Shown here: in pieces, positions 62,223 through 64,000 of the stretch | Layout: each line of letters begins with the position of its first letter | Numbering within the stretch: the first letter of the stretch is position 1 | From: Neocallimastix lanati (nom. inval.) | Lineage: Eukaryota; Neocallimastigomycota; Neocallimastigomycetes; Neocallimastigales; Neocallimastigaceae | Direction of reading: 5' to 3' | Length of the DNA stretch: 64,000 bases | Assembly: GCA_016946835.1 (NCBI GenBank) | Contig: JACVTC010000017.1 | Location: forward strand, 891,001-955,000 | Notes under the pieces: model-generated | What the model was told of the DNA's origin: nothing | The model's input: the letters and a program-made list of their open reading frames with translations, nothing else | The model's database searches: none | Position numbers and translations under genes: made by a program

Positions 62223-63076
62223 AAAATAAATATATAAATAAAAATTTATCAATATATACAAATTAATCAATATATAATCAATATATAAAAAATTAATATA
62301 AAAAAATATATCAATATATATATAAAAAATTTAATAAAATAAACTTATAAATAAAAAGTTCTTTTTGAGATTTTTTTTTTTTTAATTAAAAATTTTAACA
62401 ATAATATTAATTAAAAAATATTATTTTTATGTTTTTCTAATTTTAAATAAAACCAATTTTAGTTTAAATATGTTTAATAAAATAATACTAATAATAATAA
62501 TAAAAAAAAAAATTTTTTTTTTTTCTTAATTCTTTCTAAATTAATAAGAATATTTATTATTATTTCTAATCACTTTTTTAAGTCATGTTGATGAAAAGTT
62601 ATTATATATATAAATATTAATATACAATGTTAAAACCAATAAATAAAAATAAGTTAAAATTAACATTTATTTAAATTATTATTTAATATGACTTTTAATT
62701 ATAATCAATAATTTCTTATATATAAAAGAAAAAAATAAAAAGTTTTAATGAGTTTTCTTTAAAAATATAAAACGCATAAATTATTATAGCCACTTATATT
62801 AAATAATACTACAAAAAATTATTATTATATAATTTATTATTTCAAAAAAAAAAAATATATATATATATATATAATTAAATAATAAATATAAATAATATAT
62901 ATAAATAATATATATTAAATGTTAAATATTAGTAATAAATAATAATAACAAATAATAATAAAAAAAAAGTTATAAAGTCAATAAATGATAAAATAATAAT
63001 AGTAATATACATATATATGGATTTATATATAATAAAATATATATAATAGAACATAAAAAAGAAAAGATATAAAAAA

Positions 63077-63107
<31 letters not shown>

Positions 63108-63699
63108 CTAAAAATTAATTGTTAAATAATAATTTATATCAAAAAGATAAATTAAAATTTTTTATTTTATTCATTTCATTATTTTTTATCTTTTGTTGTA
63201 TTTCAATAACTAATAAAGTTTTATTCTATAAAATATACAATAATTTAAATTTGGATTTTAATTAGTTAAATTTTAAATTAAAAAATAGTGATATGAAACG
63301 TAAATAATTTTGAAAAAAGATTAATACATTGATATTTTCTTTTTTCTTTTTTTCTTTTTCTCTTTTTTTTAAGAAAAATCCTTTTCACTTCTATTGTTAA
63401 AAAAAAAAAAAAAAAAAAAAGTGAAAAAGAAAAAACTATATATAGTAAAAAAAAAAAAAAAAAAAAAAAAAGAATTAAATTTATACATATATCAAATATA
63501 TATTTTTTTATACATGCATATAGTAAATGTATAAATTGTATAAATTTAATTCTGTTTATATTAAAAAAATTGTATAATTATCAAGATGGAATATTATCTT
63601 TAATGATATATTTTAGTAAAACCATTTTGAGAACAATATTCCATATATATAAATATATCTAAATAAAAAGATATAATTTAAATTATAGTTACTATAACA

Positions 63700-63730
<31 letters not shown>

Positions 63731-63854
63731 TCTTAAATTATATTATTATTATTATTCTTTTTTTTTTTTTTTTTTTTTCTAGAAATTATTGAGATTTAAT
63801 ATAAAAGCATTATATTTCATAATATTATCATATATTAATAAAATAAAATACATA

Positions 63855-64000
63855 ATGAATAATACAGAAAGTCAATGGGATTATACAAAGGATTATTTTA
63901 TTGAGGAGAATAGATCCAATAGGTCTATTTTTGAATGGTTAAGAAGTAAAGGGACTAATTATACATGTTATGATAATTACATGAAGGAGATATCCGTTGA
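63855..64000 (+). CDS. Fifth member of the membrane-protein family, 5' end only
   Basis: ATG at 63855 opens a frame to the window end (48 codons plus two bases): MNNTESQWDYTKDYFIEENR, then SIFEWLRSKGTNYTCYDNYM. The second part aligns with the SLFQWLRSKGTNFTCYVEYL segment of member C and its counterparts in A and B. Homology begins at YFIE, as in A and C (KYFIES, QYFIEN), which supports this start. The rest, including the conserved intron site and all membrane helices, lies beyond the window. It continues the tandem array on the same strand, about 11 kb from member C. Confidence 0.8.
   Translation, partial: MNNTESQWDYTKDYFIEENRSNRSIFEWLRSKGTNYTCYDNYMKEISV

Larger units (their letters stand above)
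57596..63854. other. 6.3 kb AT-rich intergenic DNA
   Basis: No supported gene. It contains T runs (58259-58292), a scrap of the small element family (ATTGCATTTTGCAATGTGGCG near 58613), the empty-site relative at 59155-59245, and an AAAT/AATA microsatellite (60270-60420). At 59734-59790 there is a short LINE-like trace (AACCAAGAGATTCAACATCTAACCG). An 18-bp inverted repeat lies at 61113-61186 and a diffuse duplication at 62014-62222. Confidence 0.6.

Overview
This is a eukaryotic nuclear window, extremely AT-rich (intergenic DNA is almost only A and T) and full of long poly(A)/poly(T) runs, ATT/AAT/AAAT microsatellites, short spliceosomal introns and Asn-rich proteins. This, together with a codon-biased 505-aa sugar porter and degenerate non-LTR and copia-type retroelements, fits an anaerobic gut fungus (Neocallimastigomycota) best. 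That assignment is inference from composition and gene style; there is no rRNA or other marker to prove it.

Region 1 (1-12081) is a graveyard of APE-type LINE retrotransposons. It holds a 3' tail with one nonsense codon (1-785), a nearly complete element with two frameshifts (786-4780), a more decayed element with an ORF1-like start (about 4819-9459), a chimeric fragment (9460-9707), and a minus-strand series of 5'-truncated tails and non-coding repeat fragments (10131-12081). The elements sit back to back, separated only by poly(A)/poly(T).

Region 2 (12082-18330) is a large inverted repeat. Each arm is about 2.5 kb and carries an identical 505-aa MFS sugar transporter gene. The two genes are divergently transcribed from a shared 1.86 kb centre whose inner 1217 bp is unique. 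Coding and promoter-proximal parts match base for base wherever compared, while the 3' flanks have diverged.

Region 3 (18386-27712) is a second LINE/copia graveyard. Six or more truncated LINE copies follow each other on the plus strand, one interrupted by a copia RNase H fragment. After these come copia and LINE scraps and a cluster of small inverted-repeat elements built from the word TTGCATTTCGCCAA.

Region 4 (31080-64000) holds a plus-strand tandem family of unrecognised multi-pass membrane proteins with Asn-rich tails. There are three intact two-exon genes (31080, 35735, 50872), one pseudogene (43743) and the 5' end of another (63855). All three intact genes have one intron at the same codon and phase. 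Two decayed copia elements (about 39000-42640 and 55183-57595), a MITE-like insertion and microsatellites lie between them. The paralogue array is the best candidate here for undescribed biology; the transporter palindrome is the second.
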